Shown here: piece after piece, positions 32,287 through 42,193 of the stretch
Position numbering within the stretch: the first letter of the stretch is position 1
Layout: every line of letters starts with the position of its first letter
Made by a program: the position numbers and the translations under genes
Source: Novosphingobium clariflavum
Lineage (GTDB): Bacteria; Pseudomonadota; Alphaproteobacteria; Sphingomonadales; Sphingomonadaceae
Direction: 5' to 3'
Length of the DNA stretch: 64,000 bases
Assembly: GCF_026420865.1 (NCBI RefSeq)
Contig: NZ_JAPCWC010000006.1
Coordinates: forward strand, 186,001 to 250,000
The notes under the pieces: generated by a model
Databases searched by the model: none
Told to the model about the DNA's origin: nothing
What the model saw: only the letters and a program-made list of their open reading frames with translations

Positions 32287-33083
32287 GGCCTGTCCTTTCC
32301 GTTTGAGCCCTTCGCGCTTTTCTCGACGACGATCAAGGGGCCGAGCGGCGGTCCGCCGTCCACGCGCCCATGTTCGGGGTCCCATAGCGATGACACGCTG
32401 CCGTCGAGAAACAGCGCGTTGGGGCAATCGAGCTTGTCGCGGAAGAGCCGCGCCAGCTTGCCGAACGAGACCGGCTCGTCCGAAATGATGAAATGGGCGC
32501 GGCCCTGGCGGTCGACGCCGACGCCGTTGCGCAGCTTGAGCGACTGGCCGTCCGCGTCGATCTTCGGGTGCAGTTTGCCATCGATCACCAGCATCGGGCC
32601 CGACTGGGTGCCGAAGTCGGGCCGGTTGTCGACATGGGCGGCAAAGTCCTCGCTCGTGCGGATCTGCCAGTGGCCCGCTGCATCGCCGAAGAATACTCCG
32701 TTGGGCAGGAGGTGGAAGTTCCCCCAGCCCTCGTTGGTGTTGATCGCATGCACGCGCTGGCCCTCGATCACGGCATAACCGATGGGCTTGCCGTCCGCGT
32801 CGAACATCCCGCCGTTCATTGCGAAGGCAACGGCGTGGCTGCCTGAGGGACGGTTCACCGCAAGCTGCGAGAGGCTGCGATAGGGAGCGCCGTTCTTCGG
32901 ACCCAGCACGAGGTGGATCGTGTGGCGACCGGGCGTGGCGGTGCAGTGCGTGAAACTCGCGCCTTCGAACGCAGCGCCCTGGCACGGCGGCGGCGGCGGG
33001 GCTTCCGCTTTCCGCTGATCCTGCTGGGCGCCCGACGAACAGGCGGCGAGAGTGAACGCAGCCGCCAGGGCTGCGCGCTTCAC
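32283..33083 (-). CDS. Phosphodiester glycosidase (NAGPA/DUF2233) lipoprotein
   Basis: 266 residues from GTG 33083, thirteen bases after the trpE stop. This start gives a short lipoprotein signal ([15 protein letters not shown], lipobox LAAC, Cys15). The frame upstream is open but overlaps trpE and lacks similarity. The rest matches the phosphodiester glycosidase family, whose members remove sugar residues from phosphodiesters: [48 protein letters not shown] and [13 protein letters not shown]. It lies between trpE and trpG and overlaps trpG by ATGA, an odd place for an envelope protein. Confidence 0.85.
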   Translation of the reverse strand: MKRAALAAAFTLAACSSGAQQDQRKAEAPPPPPCQGAAFEGASFTHCTATPGRHTIHLVLGPKNGAPYRSLSQLAVNRPSGSHAVAFAMNGGMFDADGKPIGYAVIEGQRVHAINTNEGWGNFHLLPNGVFFGDAAGHWQIRTSEDFAAHVDNRPDFGTQSGPMLVIDGKLHPKIDADGQSLKLRNGVGVDRQGRAHFIISDEPVSFGKLARLFRDKLDCPNALFLDGSVSSLWDPEHGRVDGGPPLGPLIVVEKSAKGSNGKDRP

Positions 33084-33096
33084 TGGCCCTGGCCCG

Positions 33097-34608
33097 TCAC
33101 TGGCCGAAGCCCGGTTCTCCGGCAACGCGAATCGCTTCGCGCGCGGCGGCGAACAGGGCGCCGGACTTGGCTTCGCATTCGCGGTGCTCGTAGTCGGGGT
33201 CGCTGTCGGCAACGATCCCGGCACCGGCCTGGACGTGGAGCACGCCGTCCTTGAGCACGCCGGTACGCAGGACGATGCACGAATCGACCGAACCGTCGGG
33301 GCCGAAATAGCCGACGCCGCCCGCATAGGCACCGCGGGTTTCGGGTTCGAGGCTGGCGATGATCTCGCAGGCGCGGACCTTGGGGGCTCCCGAGACGGTG
33401 CCCGCCGGGAAGCCCGCGAAGACCGCGTCGATGGCGTCGTGCTTGTTCGTGTCGAGCCGGCCGATCACGTTCGAGACGATGTGCATGACGTGGCTGTAAC
33501 GCTCGATCGTGTAGCTGTCGGTCACTTCCACGCTGCCGGCGGCCGAGACGCGGCCGACGTCGTTGCGGCCGAGGTCGAGCAGCATGAGGTGTTCGGCGCG
33601 CTCCTTGGGATCGGCCAGCAGGCTGATCTCATTGGCCTTGTCCTCCGCCACCGTCTTGCCGCGCGGGCGCGTGCCCGCGATCGGGCGGATGGTAACTTCA
33701 CCCTCGCGCACGCGGACCAGGATTTCCGGGCTCGAACCGATCAGCGCGAAGCCGGGCAGGTCCAGGAAATACAGGAACGGCGAGGGGTTCACGCGGCGTA
33801 GTGAGCGATAGAGCGCGACCGGCGGCAGCGGGAATTCGCAGGTGAAGCGCTGGGCCAGCACGATCTGGAAGATGTCGCCCGCCTCGATGTAGTCCTTCGC
33901 GCGGGTGACCATCGCCTTGTAGTCGTCCGCGGCCATGACCGGCGTACGCACCGGCTCCGGCAGGTCGGCGATGGCGGGCGAGGCGGGGACCGGTGCGGCG
34001 AGCTTGCGCAGGGCTTCGTCGATCCGCTCGGCGGCGGCTTCGACCAGGCTCTCGGGCGTGCCGTTTTCCGGCCAGAGCGGGGCAACGCAGAACAGTTCGT
34101 CGCTTAGCCGGTCGAACACGAGGATCAGCGAGGGGCGGACGAACAGCATGTCGGGCAGTTCGAGCGCGCTTTGCGGTGCGCGCGGCAGCTTCTCGACAAG
34201 GCCGATCGTCTCGTAGCCGAAATAGCCGACGAGGCAGGCGAGGGCCTTGGGGAGTTCCGCCGGCACATCGAAGCGGCATGCCTCGACCAGACTGCGCAGT
34301 TTGACCAGGGCATCGCCCGGCAGCGGCACGAAGGCCTCTCGGTCGTGCTGCCACTTGCGGTTGATCGCGCAGGCATGCCCCTCGGCTCGGAACACGAGGT
34401 CCGGGTCGAGTCCCAGCAGGCTGTAGCGGCCGCGCACGGCGCCGCCTTCCACCGATTCCAGCAGGAAGTCGCCGCGCCCTTCGGTGAAGAGCTTGAGAGC
34501 GGCGGCAACGGGCGTTTCGGTATCGGCGACGAGGCTGCGCCACAGCAGCGCGGGCTTACCCTCGCGCAGCCGTGCCAGTGCCTCTTCGCGATCCGATTCG
34601 CGCTTCAT
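33097..34608 (-). CDS. trpE: Anthranilate synthase component I
   Basis: Makes anthranilate from chorismate with ammonia supplied by TrpG; first committed step of tryptophan synthesis. 503 residues. The N-terminal tryptophan-binding part contains LLESVEGG, the feedback element. The C-terminal chorismate domain has FQIVLAQRF, PSPFLYFLDLP, IRPIAGTRPRG and FPAGTVSGAPKVRA. It is 37 bases downstream of ppiD. I see no leader peptide with Trp codons in that gap, so attenuation is unlikely there. Confidence 0.97.
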   Translation of the reverse strand: MKRESDREEALARLREGKPALLWRSLVADTETPVAAALKLFTEGRGDFLLESVEGGAVRGRYSLLGLDPDLVFRAEGHACAINRKWQHDREAFVPLPGDALVKLRSLVEACRFDVPAELPKALACLVGYFGYETIGLVEKLPRAPQSALELPDMLFVRPSLILVFDRLSDELFCVAPLWPENGTPESLVEAAAERIDEALRKLAAPVPASPAIADLPEPVRTPVMAADDYKAMVTRAKDYIEAGDIFQIVLAQRFTCEFPLPPVALYRSLRRVNPSPFLYFLDLPGFALIGSSPEILVRVREGEVTIRPIAGTRPRGKTVAEDKANEISLLADPKERAEHLMLLDLGRNDVGRVSAAGSVEVTDSYTIERYSHVMHIVSNVIGRLDTNKHDAIDAVFAGFPAGTVSGAPKVRACEIIASLEPETRGAYAGGVGYFGPDGSVDSCIVLRTGVLKDGVLHVQAGAGIVADSDPDYEHRECEAKSGALFAAAREAIRVAGEPGFGQ

Positions 34609-34645
34609 ATCGGTGGGTGTCCTTCTATTTCAGGGTAATCGAGGG

Positions 34646-36619
34646 TCAGTTGGCAGCGGCGCCGGTGCCGCCAAGACGGTCGCTGACCGTCTTGATCGCG
34701 GCGGGGTGCGTGGTGGCGCCGACCTGCTTGCGGATCGCATGGGCGAGAGCCTCGGTATAGGCGCTGCCGAGCTGGCTCGACAGTTCGCGCTGGGTGCCCT
34801 GGACGACCAGCGGGTTGTCGGTCTTGCCGGGCACCACGTCCTTGAGCGCGACGATGAACCAGCCACGGTTGCCGCCGACCGCCTGCACCTTCACGGTGTT
34901 CTTGGCCATGTGGAACAGCAGCGAGACCGGCGGCGGCACCTGGCGGCCCTGGCGCATCGCGGCGGTCAGCATCTGGCGCGACATGGCGACATCCTGGACC
35001 GGCGGCAGGCTCTTGCCGAGCGCGGCGATCGCCTCGTTCAGCGACTTGCCGGCCTTGACCGCAGCCTGGATCTTCAGCGCGGCGGCCTTGGCTGCGGCAG
35101 CGCCCTTGTCCTGCTTCCAGGCTTCGGCGAGGTCGGCGCCGATTTCCTTGAAGGGGGCAGGCGCCGAGGCGGTGATCTGGGTCACGTCATAGATGACATA
35201 GCTCTGGCCGGGGGCCGTCGCGGTGCCCGGGGTGAGCTGGGCAAGCTGCGGCTTTTCCTGATCCATGCCGAACGCGGTCGACAGGATCGGCTGCAGCTGG
35301 GCCGGGGCGGTCTCGCCCGCCTTGCCGTAGACCGAGCCATTGGCGATGATCGGCTGCGTCGTCGCGACGGTGGCGCCGACGGCCTTGGCCACTTCCACGA
35401 GGCTGGCGCCGCTCTGGAACTGGTCGTCGATACGGGCGAGCAGGTCGGTGAAGGCGGCGCGGCGCTTTTCTTCGGCCAGCTTGGTGACGATCTCGGCGCG
35501 CACGGCGGCGAGGGGCTTTTCGGGCGTCTTCTGCTCGGAATCCACGCGGATCACGTGCCAGCCCAGCGCGCTCTTCTGCGGCACCGCCAGCTTGCCGATC
35601 GGGGCCGCGAAGACGGCGTCGGCGATGGCGGGCGAGAACTGCGATGCCAGCTGTTCTCGCGTGAACGATTCGAGCTTGGCGGCCGAGAGGCGCCGTTCGG
35701 TCGCGGCCAGTTCGAGCGACTTGCCGGCGGCCACTTCGGCGGCAACGGCCTTGGCGGCGGCTTCGGTCGGCACGATCAGCTGGGTGAGCTTGCGATCGTC
35801 GCGTGCGGCATAGAGCGCGGCCTTGTCGGCCTCGTAGCGCTTGGCGACGTCGGCGTCGGTCGGCGCGGCGACGTTCTTCAGCGCTTCCTCGCCGAAGGTG
35901 GCGTAGCGGATCGTGCGGCGCTCGGGGCGGACGAACTGGTTGATATGGGTCTTGTAGAAGCTCTCGAGCTCGGCCGGGGTGGCGGGCTGCGTCGGCGCGA
36001 AGGCGAGCGCGGGCAGCGTGGCGACCTGGCCCTTGCGGTTCTCTTCCAGCAGCGCGGCATAGCGCGCGGCCAGCGAGCTCGGCATGGTGGCTGCGAACTG
36101 TGCCGGGATCATCAGCTGCTGGGCGATCAGGCCCTGGGTGAAGTCGTCGCGCAGCGCGGCCTCGGGAATGCCCTTCTGGGCCAGCGCCTGGCGGAACGCG
36201 TCCTGGCTGAACTTGCCGTCGACACCCTGGAAAGCCGGGATGCGGGCGATCTCGCTGTCGACCAGACGCTTGCTGGCGACAACGCCGTTGTCCTGGCCGA
36301 ACACGCCGATCGCGGTGCGCGAAATCATCTCGTCGAGGATGCGGGTGAGCCCGCCCTCGGCGACCAGCATCTTCATCGTCGCGGTCGGGTTTTGCTGCTT
36401 GATCTGTTCCAGCTGCGAATTGGCGGCGGTGGCGAGGTCGTTGGCCTCCACGCTCTTGCCGCCGACGGTGGCGACGGAGGTCGTGCTGGACAGGCCTGCC
36501 GTCTCGCGCATGCCGTTGATATCGCCGCCCGCAAAGGCAAGCGTGATCAGCACGAGCACTGCCAGGGCGATGCCGGCCCCGATCTTGGACTTCAGGAAGT
36601 TACGGAAGAATGAGAGCAT
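34646..36619 (-). CDS. ppiD: Peptidyl-prolyl isomerase, PpiD/SurA type
   Basis: Envelope folding factor, 657 residues. A short cytoplasmic N-terminus and one membrane anchor (about residues 14-32) are followed by a SurA-like N-domain (MLVAEGGLTRILDEMISR, FQGVDGKFSQDAFR). Then comes a parvulin-type PPIase stretch ending SALGWHVIRVDSEQ, and a long Ala-rich second domain. The layout fits PpiD: inner-membrane anchored, periplasmic, chaperone for proteins leaving the Sec channel. It is first in the minus-strand run that continues into trpE. Confidence 0.88.
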   Translation of the reverse strand: MLSFFRNFLKSKIGAGIALAVLVLITLAFAGGDINGMRETAGLSSTTSVATVGGKSVEANDLATAANSQLEQIKQQNPTATMKMLVAEGGLTRILDEMISRTAIGVFGQDNGVVASKRLVDSEIARIPAFQGVDGKFSQDAFRQALAQKGIPEAALRDDFTQGLIAQQLMIPAQFAATMPSSLAARYAALLEENRKGQVATLPALAFAPTQPATPAELESFYKTHINQFVRPERRTIRYATFGEEALKNVAAPTDADVAKRYEADKAALYAARDDRKLTQLIVPTEAAAKAVAAEVAAGKSLELAATERRLSAAKLESFTREQLASQFSPAIADAVFAAPIGKLAVPQKSALGWHVIRVDSEQKTPEKPLAAVRAEIVTKLAEEKRRAAFTDLLARIDDQFQSGASLVEVAKAVGATVATTQPIIANGSVYGKAGETAPAQLQPILSTAFGMDQEKPQLAQLTPGTATAPGQSYVIYDVTQITASAPAPFKEIGADLAEAWKQDKGAAAAKAAALKIQAAVKAGKSLNEAIAALGKSLPPVQDVAMSRQMLTAAMRQGRQVPPPVSLLFHMAKNTVKVQAVGGNRGWFIVALKDVVPGKTDNPLVVQGTQRELSSQLGSAYTEALAHAIRKQVGATTHPAAIKTVSDRLGGTGAAAN

Positions 36620-37002
36620 GGACCGTGCCGTTCAGCGTGGAGACGAATATGCGAAGCAGCGCAAAGGCAAAGCCGATGCGGGCGCAGGCTTTAGGGGGCG
36701 CGGTGCGATCCTGCAATGGCTGACATGGTCTTGCCGGGCATTGCCGGCAGGTGCCTTGTCCGGCAACCGGCGTGGAGCAATTTGGGTTCACGTTGTCGGA
36801 GGCGGCCTTGCCTGTGTCAAAGTGACGCAGTTGCGCCACGCGCGGGCGGTTTTGCCAGATCCGGGACCGCACGAATTTTGACAATTGGACCTGCCGTGCC
36901 TAGCAGCGGCCCGGCAAGCATCCGGACGATTCCCGCTCTGACCTCATTAAGAAGCGGTTGATGGGTGGCCGGACGCAGACAATGATTCAGGGTTTTTGGT
37001 AA
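36620..37002. other. Divergent intergenic region, ppiD/tpiA
   Basis: This 383-base stretch has no supported gene; short frames here show no similarity or ribosome site. It must contain the divergent promoters. A TTGACA at 36878 followed after 17 bases by TAGCAG is the best plus-strand candidate for tpiA. Confidence 0.6.
36878..36906 (+). promoter_or_regulatory. Candidate sigma-70 promoter for tpiA
   Basis: A perfect -35 hexamer TTGACA (36878-36883) and a weak -10 TAGCAG (36901-36906) with a 17-base spacer, 97 bases before the tpiA ATG. Confidence 0.35.
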
Positions 37003-37761
37003 ATGGCTGGTCTGCCTTACATCGTCGGTAACTGGAAAATGAACGGCACGCGCGCGATGCTCAGCGAGGCGCGCGCGGTCGATCGGGCAGCCGCACGCTT
37101 TCCCAAGGTGCAGGTCGGCCTGGCGCCGCCAGCCACGCTGATCTTCCGGATGCGCGATGCTGTCGAACTGATCGGTGTCGGCGGGCAGGATTGCCGCGCC
37201 GAAGAGAGCGGCGCCTACACCGGCGACATTTCCGCGCCCATGCTGAAGGATGCCGGCGCCGATTTCACCATTCTCGGCCACTCGGAGCGTCGTACGCTCC
37301 ACGGCGAGAGCGACGCCCAGGTCAACGCCAAGGCGCAGGCCGCGCTTGGTGCGGGACTGGCAGTGATTCTCTGTGTCGGCGAGACCGAAGCCCAGCGCGA
37401 TGCCGGCGAGGCGCTTGCTGTCGTCACCGGTCAGCTTGACGGTTCGTGCCCGCGGGTTGACGGGGCGCCGGAAAAGCTGTCGATCGCCTATGAGCCGGTC
37501 TGGGCGATCGGTACCGGCCGCGTGCCTTCGATCGAGGACGTGGCGGAAATGCACGCGGCGATCCGCGCCAAGCTGGTTGCGCTTTACGGCGAAGGCGGGG
37601 CGGACGTGCGCATCCTCTACGGCGGTTCGGTCAAGGCCGAGAATGCAGCCGAGCTGCTCTCCGTGCCCGACGTGGGCGGGGCGCTGGTCGGTGGCGCCAG
37701 CCTGAGCGCCGAGAGCTTCACCGCGATCATCGGCGCTGCAGCCCTGCTGGACGCCGATTGA
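37003..37761 (+). CDS. tpiA: Triosephosphate isomerase
   Basis: Interconverts dihydroxyacetone phosphate and glyceraldehyde 3-phosphate in glycolysis and gluconeogenesis. 252 residues. The catalytic residues are all present: Lys12 (GNWKMNG), His93 (LGHSERR) and Glu164 (AYEPVWAIGTG), with the phosphate loop ILYGGSVKAENA. It is followed, 149 bases on, by secG, the usual neighbour in alphaproteobacteria. Confidence 0.97.
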   Translation: MAGLPYIVGNWKMNGTRAMLSEARAVDRAAARFPKVQVGLAPPATLIFRMRDAVELIGVGGQDCRAEESGAYTGDISAPMLKDAGADFTILGHSERRTLHGESDAQVNAKAQAALGAGLAVILCVGETEAQRDAGEALAVVTGQLDGSCPRVDGAPEKLSIAYEPVWAIGTGRVPSIEDVAEMHAAIRAKLVALYGEGGADVRILYGGSVKAENAAELLSVPDVGGALVGGASLSAESFTAIIGAAALLDAD

Positions 37762-37910
37762 CGCTGAATTCCTGAGGCTTTCCGGAGGCGGGTGGGCGTC
37801 TTGCCCGCCATCTCCGGCAGACGGCTTGCGCCGGGGCGTTCGAGCGCCTATCTGCGCGGCTTGAATCGCGGACGGGTCACCGTCCCCTTCGAAAGATCGA
37901 GATTTACACG

Positions 37911-38321
37911 ATGCTGTTCACTTTCCTGACCGTAGTCCAGGCGATCGTCGCCCTCCTTCTGGTGGTCGTGATTCTGGTGCAGAAGTCGGAAGGCGGCGGC
38001 CTTGGCGTAGGCGGCAGCCCCTCGGGCATGCTTTCGGCACGCGGCGCGGCGAATTTCCTGACCCGCGCCACCGGCGGCCTTGCAGCCGTCTTCGTGATCC
38101 TCTCGATCGTTCTCGCGGCGCTGGCCGTCGGCAAGACCGGCGACGACGTCGACACTTCCCTTCAGCGCGCTGCGGTTCCCGCTGCGCCGGCGCAGCAGGC
38201 GCCCGCGCAGAACGATCCGCTCGCCGGTGCGGCCAATCCGGCCGCTGGGGCTCCTGCGAGCCCGGCCGCGGGTCAGTCGACTCCGGCAAACGATCCGCTT
38301 TCGGGTGCTGCCGGTCATTGA
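37911..38321 (+). CDS. secG: Preprotein translocase subunit SecG
   Basis: Small helper subunit of the SecYEG export channel. 136 residues with two transmembrane helices (about 2-22 and 52-72) around the cytoplasmic loop QKSEGGGLGVGGSPSG. The C-terminal about 55 residues are Pro/Ala/Gln-rich and repetitive (QNDPLAGAA, ANDPLSGAA), a low-complexity tail common in alphaproteobacterial SecG. Confidence 0.95.
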   Translation: MLFTFLTVVQAIVALLLVVVILVQKSEGGGLGVGGSPSGMLSARGAANFLTRATGGLAAVFVILSIVLAALAVGKTGDDVDTSLQRAAVPAAPAQQAPAQNDPLAGAANPAAGAPASPAAGQSTPANDPLSGAAGH

Positions 38322-38358
38322 TCTGACCCGGTAACTTCCGGCGTATCACTGTAGCGCG

Positions 38359-38387
38359 AATGCCGTCTGGCGTTGTCAGGCGGCATT
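38359..38387 (+). terminator. Possible terminator after secG
   Basis: An eleven-base stem (AATGCCG-T-CTG pairing with CAG-G-CGGCATT, one T-G wobble) with a seven-base loop, followed by a broken T-rich stretch. It may end tpiA-secG transcripts before pyrG. Confidence 0.45.
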
Positions 38388-38451
38388 TGATCTGTTTTGT
38401 TCTGTGGATTGAGGCACAGGGCTCTTGCCCTTGTGCCCCCATGCAATTTAA

Positions 38452-40092
<1,641 letters not shown>

Positions 40093-40100
40093 TCCGGCGG

Positions 40101-40118
40101 CGCCTGATCCATCAGGCG
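40101..40118. repeat. Small inverted repeat after pyrG
   Basis: CGCCTGAT and ATCAGGCG face each other with a two-base gap nine bases after the pyrG stop. There is no T run; it may help protect the transcript end ahead of the terminator. Confidence 0.5.
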
Positions 40119-40130
40119 ATACGAAAATCG

Positions 40131-40167
40131 AAAAGGGCCGGTTTCCACGGAGGAAACCGGCCCTTTT
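40131..40167. terminator. Bidirectional terminator, pyrG and AEC gene
   Basis: A perfect 16-base stem (40131-40146 with 40152-40167) that begins with AAAA and ends with TTTT, lying between convergent genes. It works as an intrinsic terminator on both strands. Confidence 0.92.
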
Positions 40168-40172
40168 CCGTT

Positions 40173-41108
40173 TCAGCCCAGCAGGGAGAGCAGCACCGTG
40201 ACCGTGCCCACCGACAACACGGTGGAGGCAAGAATGACTTTGGCGGTGAGGGCGCCCTCGCGGCGGTGGAACTCGGCGAGCATGAACGGCCCGGTGCCGG
40301 TGGGCAATGCCGCCAGCAGCACGGCGCCGTGGCGCAGGGCTGCGGGCAGGGGGATGACCCAGAGCGCCAGCGCCAGGGTAAGCGCGGGATAGACAAAGAG
40401 CTTGAGGACGACGAGCATCACGGTCTCGCCCGTCGAGGCTTCGCCCTTGTCGCGAGGTTCGGCGAGGAACATGCCCAGGCACACCAGCGCGCAGGGGCTG
40501 GCGGCCGAGCCCAGCAGCTTGAGGAAGGCGTCGAGCGGGGCCGCCACACCGATGCCGCTGGCCATGACCGCCGCGCCTGCCAGCGGCGCCAGCACCAGCG
40601 GATTGCGAAACAGCGCCTGCCCCACCCGCAGCGCGATCACGGCAGGGTTGCCGCCCTTTTGGTTGCCGAACTCGATCAGGACGATGGCCAGCGCGAAGAG
40701 CACGCAAACGGTGTTGATCGTGGCGATCAGGGTCAGGGGCTGCGAGGCCGGCCCGAGGGCGGCGAGTAGCAGCGGAAAGCCAAGGAATGCAGTGTTCGAA
40801 TAGCTGGCATTGAGCCCGAGGATCGCGGCATTGCCGATCGGCCGCCCCATGATCCGGCTGACCGCTACCGTCAGCACAAAGAACAGGAACGTGCTGACCG
40901 CGAAGACGGCGACAAAGCCGGGCTGCCAGAGCTGCGCGAGGTTTGCCTTGGCGACGATGTCGAACAGCAGCGCGGGCAGGGCAAGGTAGACGACGAAGCG
41001 ATTGAGTTCGGTCGTCGACTGCGGGCTGAAGATCCCCACCCGCCGGGCAAGCCATCCCACGAGGGTCAGAGCGAAGATCGGCAGGACAATCGAGAGAATG
41101 GAAAGCAT
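40173..41108 (-). CDS. AEC-family transporter
   Basis: Auxin-efflux-carrier-type membrane permease, 311 residues, about ten hydrophobic helices in two five-helix halves. Family hallmarks are the N-terminal LPIFALTLVGWLARR segment, NASYSNTAFLGFPLLLA in the first half, and PTGTGPFMLAEF in the second crossover. Bacterial members export or import small organic acids; the substrate here cannot be predicted. Probably single-gene transcription: terminators flank it on both sides. Confidence 0.88.
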   Translation of the reverse strand: MLSILSIVLPIFALTLVGWLARRVGIFSPQSTTELNRFVVYLALPALLFDIVAKANLAQLWQPGFVAVFAVSTFLFFVLTVAVSRIMGRPIGNAAILGLNASYSNTAFLGFPLLLAALGPASQPLTLIATINTVCVLFALAIVLIEFGNQKGGNPAVIALRVGQALFRNPLVLAPLAGAAVMASGIGVAAPLDAFLKLLGSAASPCALVCLGMFLAEPRDKGEASTGETVMLVVLKLFVYPALTLALALWVIPLPAALRHGAVLLAALPTGTGPFMLAEFHRREGALTAKVILASTVLSVGTVTVLLSLLG

Positions 41109-41209
41109 TGCGGAATGGCGGCCCGGACTTGCCTCAAAGTCCAGGGCTTATCGGGAGAAAGCCCCCATTTCCAGCATGTCGCGGTTGCTGGCCCTGCAAG
41201 TCCGAATGC

Positions 41210-41239
41210 AAAAAGGGCGGCCCGGAATCCGGACCGCCC
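41210..41239 (-). terminator. Intrinsic terminator after the hsp20 gene
   Basis: Minus-strand stem GGGCGG-T-CCGG / CCGG-G-CCGCCC with a three-base loop, followed by TTTTT, 26 bases after the stop. Confidence 0.88.
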
Positions 41240-41265
41240 CGTCAATTTCACGCGTTTGCGGGCCG

Positions 41266-41733
41266 TCAGGCTGCGGCGGTTTCGCCCGGACCGCCTTCGA
41301 CGACGGTCAGCGTATTGCCGCCGATCGCAATCTTCTTGGGCTTCATCGCCTCGGGCACTTCGCGCACGAGGTCGATCACCAGCAGGCCGTCGGCAAGGTC
41401 GGCGGCGTCCACGCGGACATAGTCGGCCAGTTCGAAGCGGCGCTCGAACCCGCGCTGGGCAATGCCGATGTGCAGCATTTCACCTTCGGGGGCCTCTTCT
41501 GGCTTGTGGCCCTTGACCACCAGCAGGTTGGCCTGCGCGGTGATGTCGATGTCGGCAGGCTTGAAGCCGGCGACCGCCAGGGTGATGCGATAGGCATCGG
41601 CGCCGCGGCGTTCGATGTTGAAGGGGGGATACTTGTCGCCCGCATTGGCGCGGCCCTGGTTTTCGATCATGTCGAAAAGACGGTCGAAGCCGACCATGGT
41701 GCGACGGTAGGGGGTAAAGTCGATACGGTTCAT
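41266..41733 (-). CDS. Small heat-shock protein, Hsp20/IbpA family
   Basis: ATP-independent chaperone that holds unfolded proteins, 155 residues. ATG 41733 was chosen because GAGGA stands eight bases upstream and the product begins MNRIDFTPYRRTMVGFDRLF, the family start. The alpha-crystallin domain spans about 32-128 (YPPFNIERRGADAYRITLAVAGF, then FERRFELADYV). The C-terminal partner motif region reads KPKKIAI. It is preceded by a heat-shock promoter and an RNA-thermometer-like leader. Confidence 0.94.
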   Translation of the reverse strand: MNRIDFTPYRRTMVGFDRLFDMIENQGRANAGDKYPPFNIERRGADAYRITLAVAGFKPADIDITAQANLLVVKGHKPEEAPEGEMLHIGIAQRGFERRFELADYVRVDAADLADGLLVIDLVREVPEAMKPKKIAIGGNTLTVVEGGPGETAAA

Positions 41734-41825
41734 GACAAAAATCCTCGTTTGAGCAATCTTCGTGTGAGGAGGCCCGGTTCGCCGGCGCCTCGTTTTCAAG
41801 CCATCCCCATGGCGGGCCATGACTT
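41734..41825 (-). promoter_or_regulatory. ROSE-like RNA thermometer leader of hsp20
   Basis: The about 92-base 5' leader can fold into successive hairpins: CATGG-cccg-CCATG; GAGGC-g-CCGG-cgaa-CCGG-GCCTC; and a last one, 41741-41757, read on the minus strand as ATTGCTCAAACGAGGAT. The last hairpin pairs TTGCT with the Shine-Dalgarno GAGGA and leaves a G opposite a G. This is the hallmark of the ROSE element that blocks translation at low temperature in alphaproteobacterial small heat-shock genes. The fold is inferred by eye. Confidence 0.7.
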
Positions 41826-41830
41826 GTAAC

Positions 41831-41861
41831 CCTAGATATGTTAGCCGCGCCGCGTTTCAAG
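41831..41861 (-). promoter_or_regulatory. RpoH (sigma-32-type) heat-shock promoter
   Basis: On the minus strand CTTG (41861-41858) is followed by exactly 17 bases and CATATCTAGG (41840-41831). The alphaproteobacterial RpoH consensus is CTTG-N17-CYTATNTNNG; only one position differs. It lies about 98 bases upstream of the hsp20 ATG. Confidence 0.75.
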
Positions 41862-41928
41862 GCTTGCCCCGGAAGGTGCGAGGCGGTCGCCGAAAAAATG
41901 CCAAGAGTCTGAATTCAAGGAGTGTTCG

Positions 41929-42192
41929 ATGAGCCAGCCCAAGGTCGAGATCTATACCAAGTGGGGCTGCCCCTATTGCGTGATGGCCAAGTCGCTGCTG
42001 GACGGCAAAGGCGTGGCCTACGAGGAATACGACGTGACCATGGGCGGCGAGAAGCGCGCCGAGATGGAAGCGCGTGTGCCCGGCGCGCGTACGGTTCCGC
42101 AGGTGCTGGTCGACGGAAAGCCCTATGGCGGGTTCGACGATATCAATGCGCTCGACCGCAAGGGCGAACTCGATCCCGTGCTGGGGCTCTGA
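41929..42192 (+). CDS. grxC: Glutaredoxin 3
   Basis: Thiol-disulfide oxidoreductase using glutathione, 87 residues. Active site CPYC at residues 14-17, the cis-Pro in RTVPQVLVDG, and the glutathione-binding GGFDDINAL. AAGGAG stands six bases before the ATG. The gene runs one base from a nitrilase-family gene, and the pair (glutaredoxin, deaminated-glutathione-type amidase) has a shared glutathione theme. Confidence 0.95.
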   Translation: MSQPKVEIYTKWGCPYCVMAKSLLDGKGVAYEEYDVTMGGEKRAEMEARVPGARTVPQVLVDGKPYGGFDDINALDRKGELDPVLGL

Positions 42193-42193
42193 G

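Noticed and set aside
34609..34645. Attenuator or leader peptide before trpE
   Set aside because: Only 37 bases separate ppiD and trpE, too short for a leader peptide with Trp codons and paired terminator/antiterminator stems.
34484..36613. 709-codon open frame antisense to ppiD
   Set aside because: Shadow of ppiD codon usage; no ribosome site or family motif.
37762..37910. Hairpin GGCGGG/CCCGCC between tpiA and secG as a terminator
   Set aside because: The stem is short and no T run follows; transcription may simply continue into secG.
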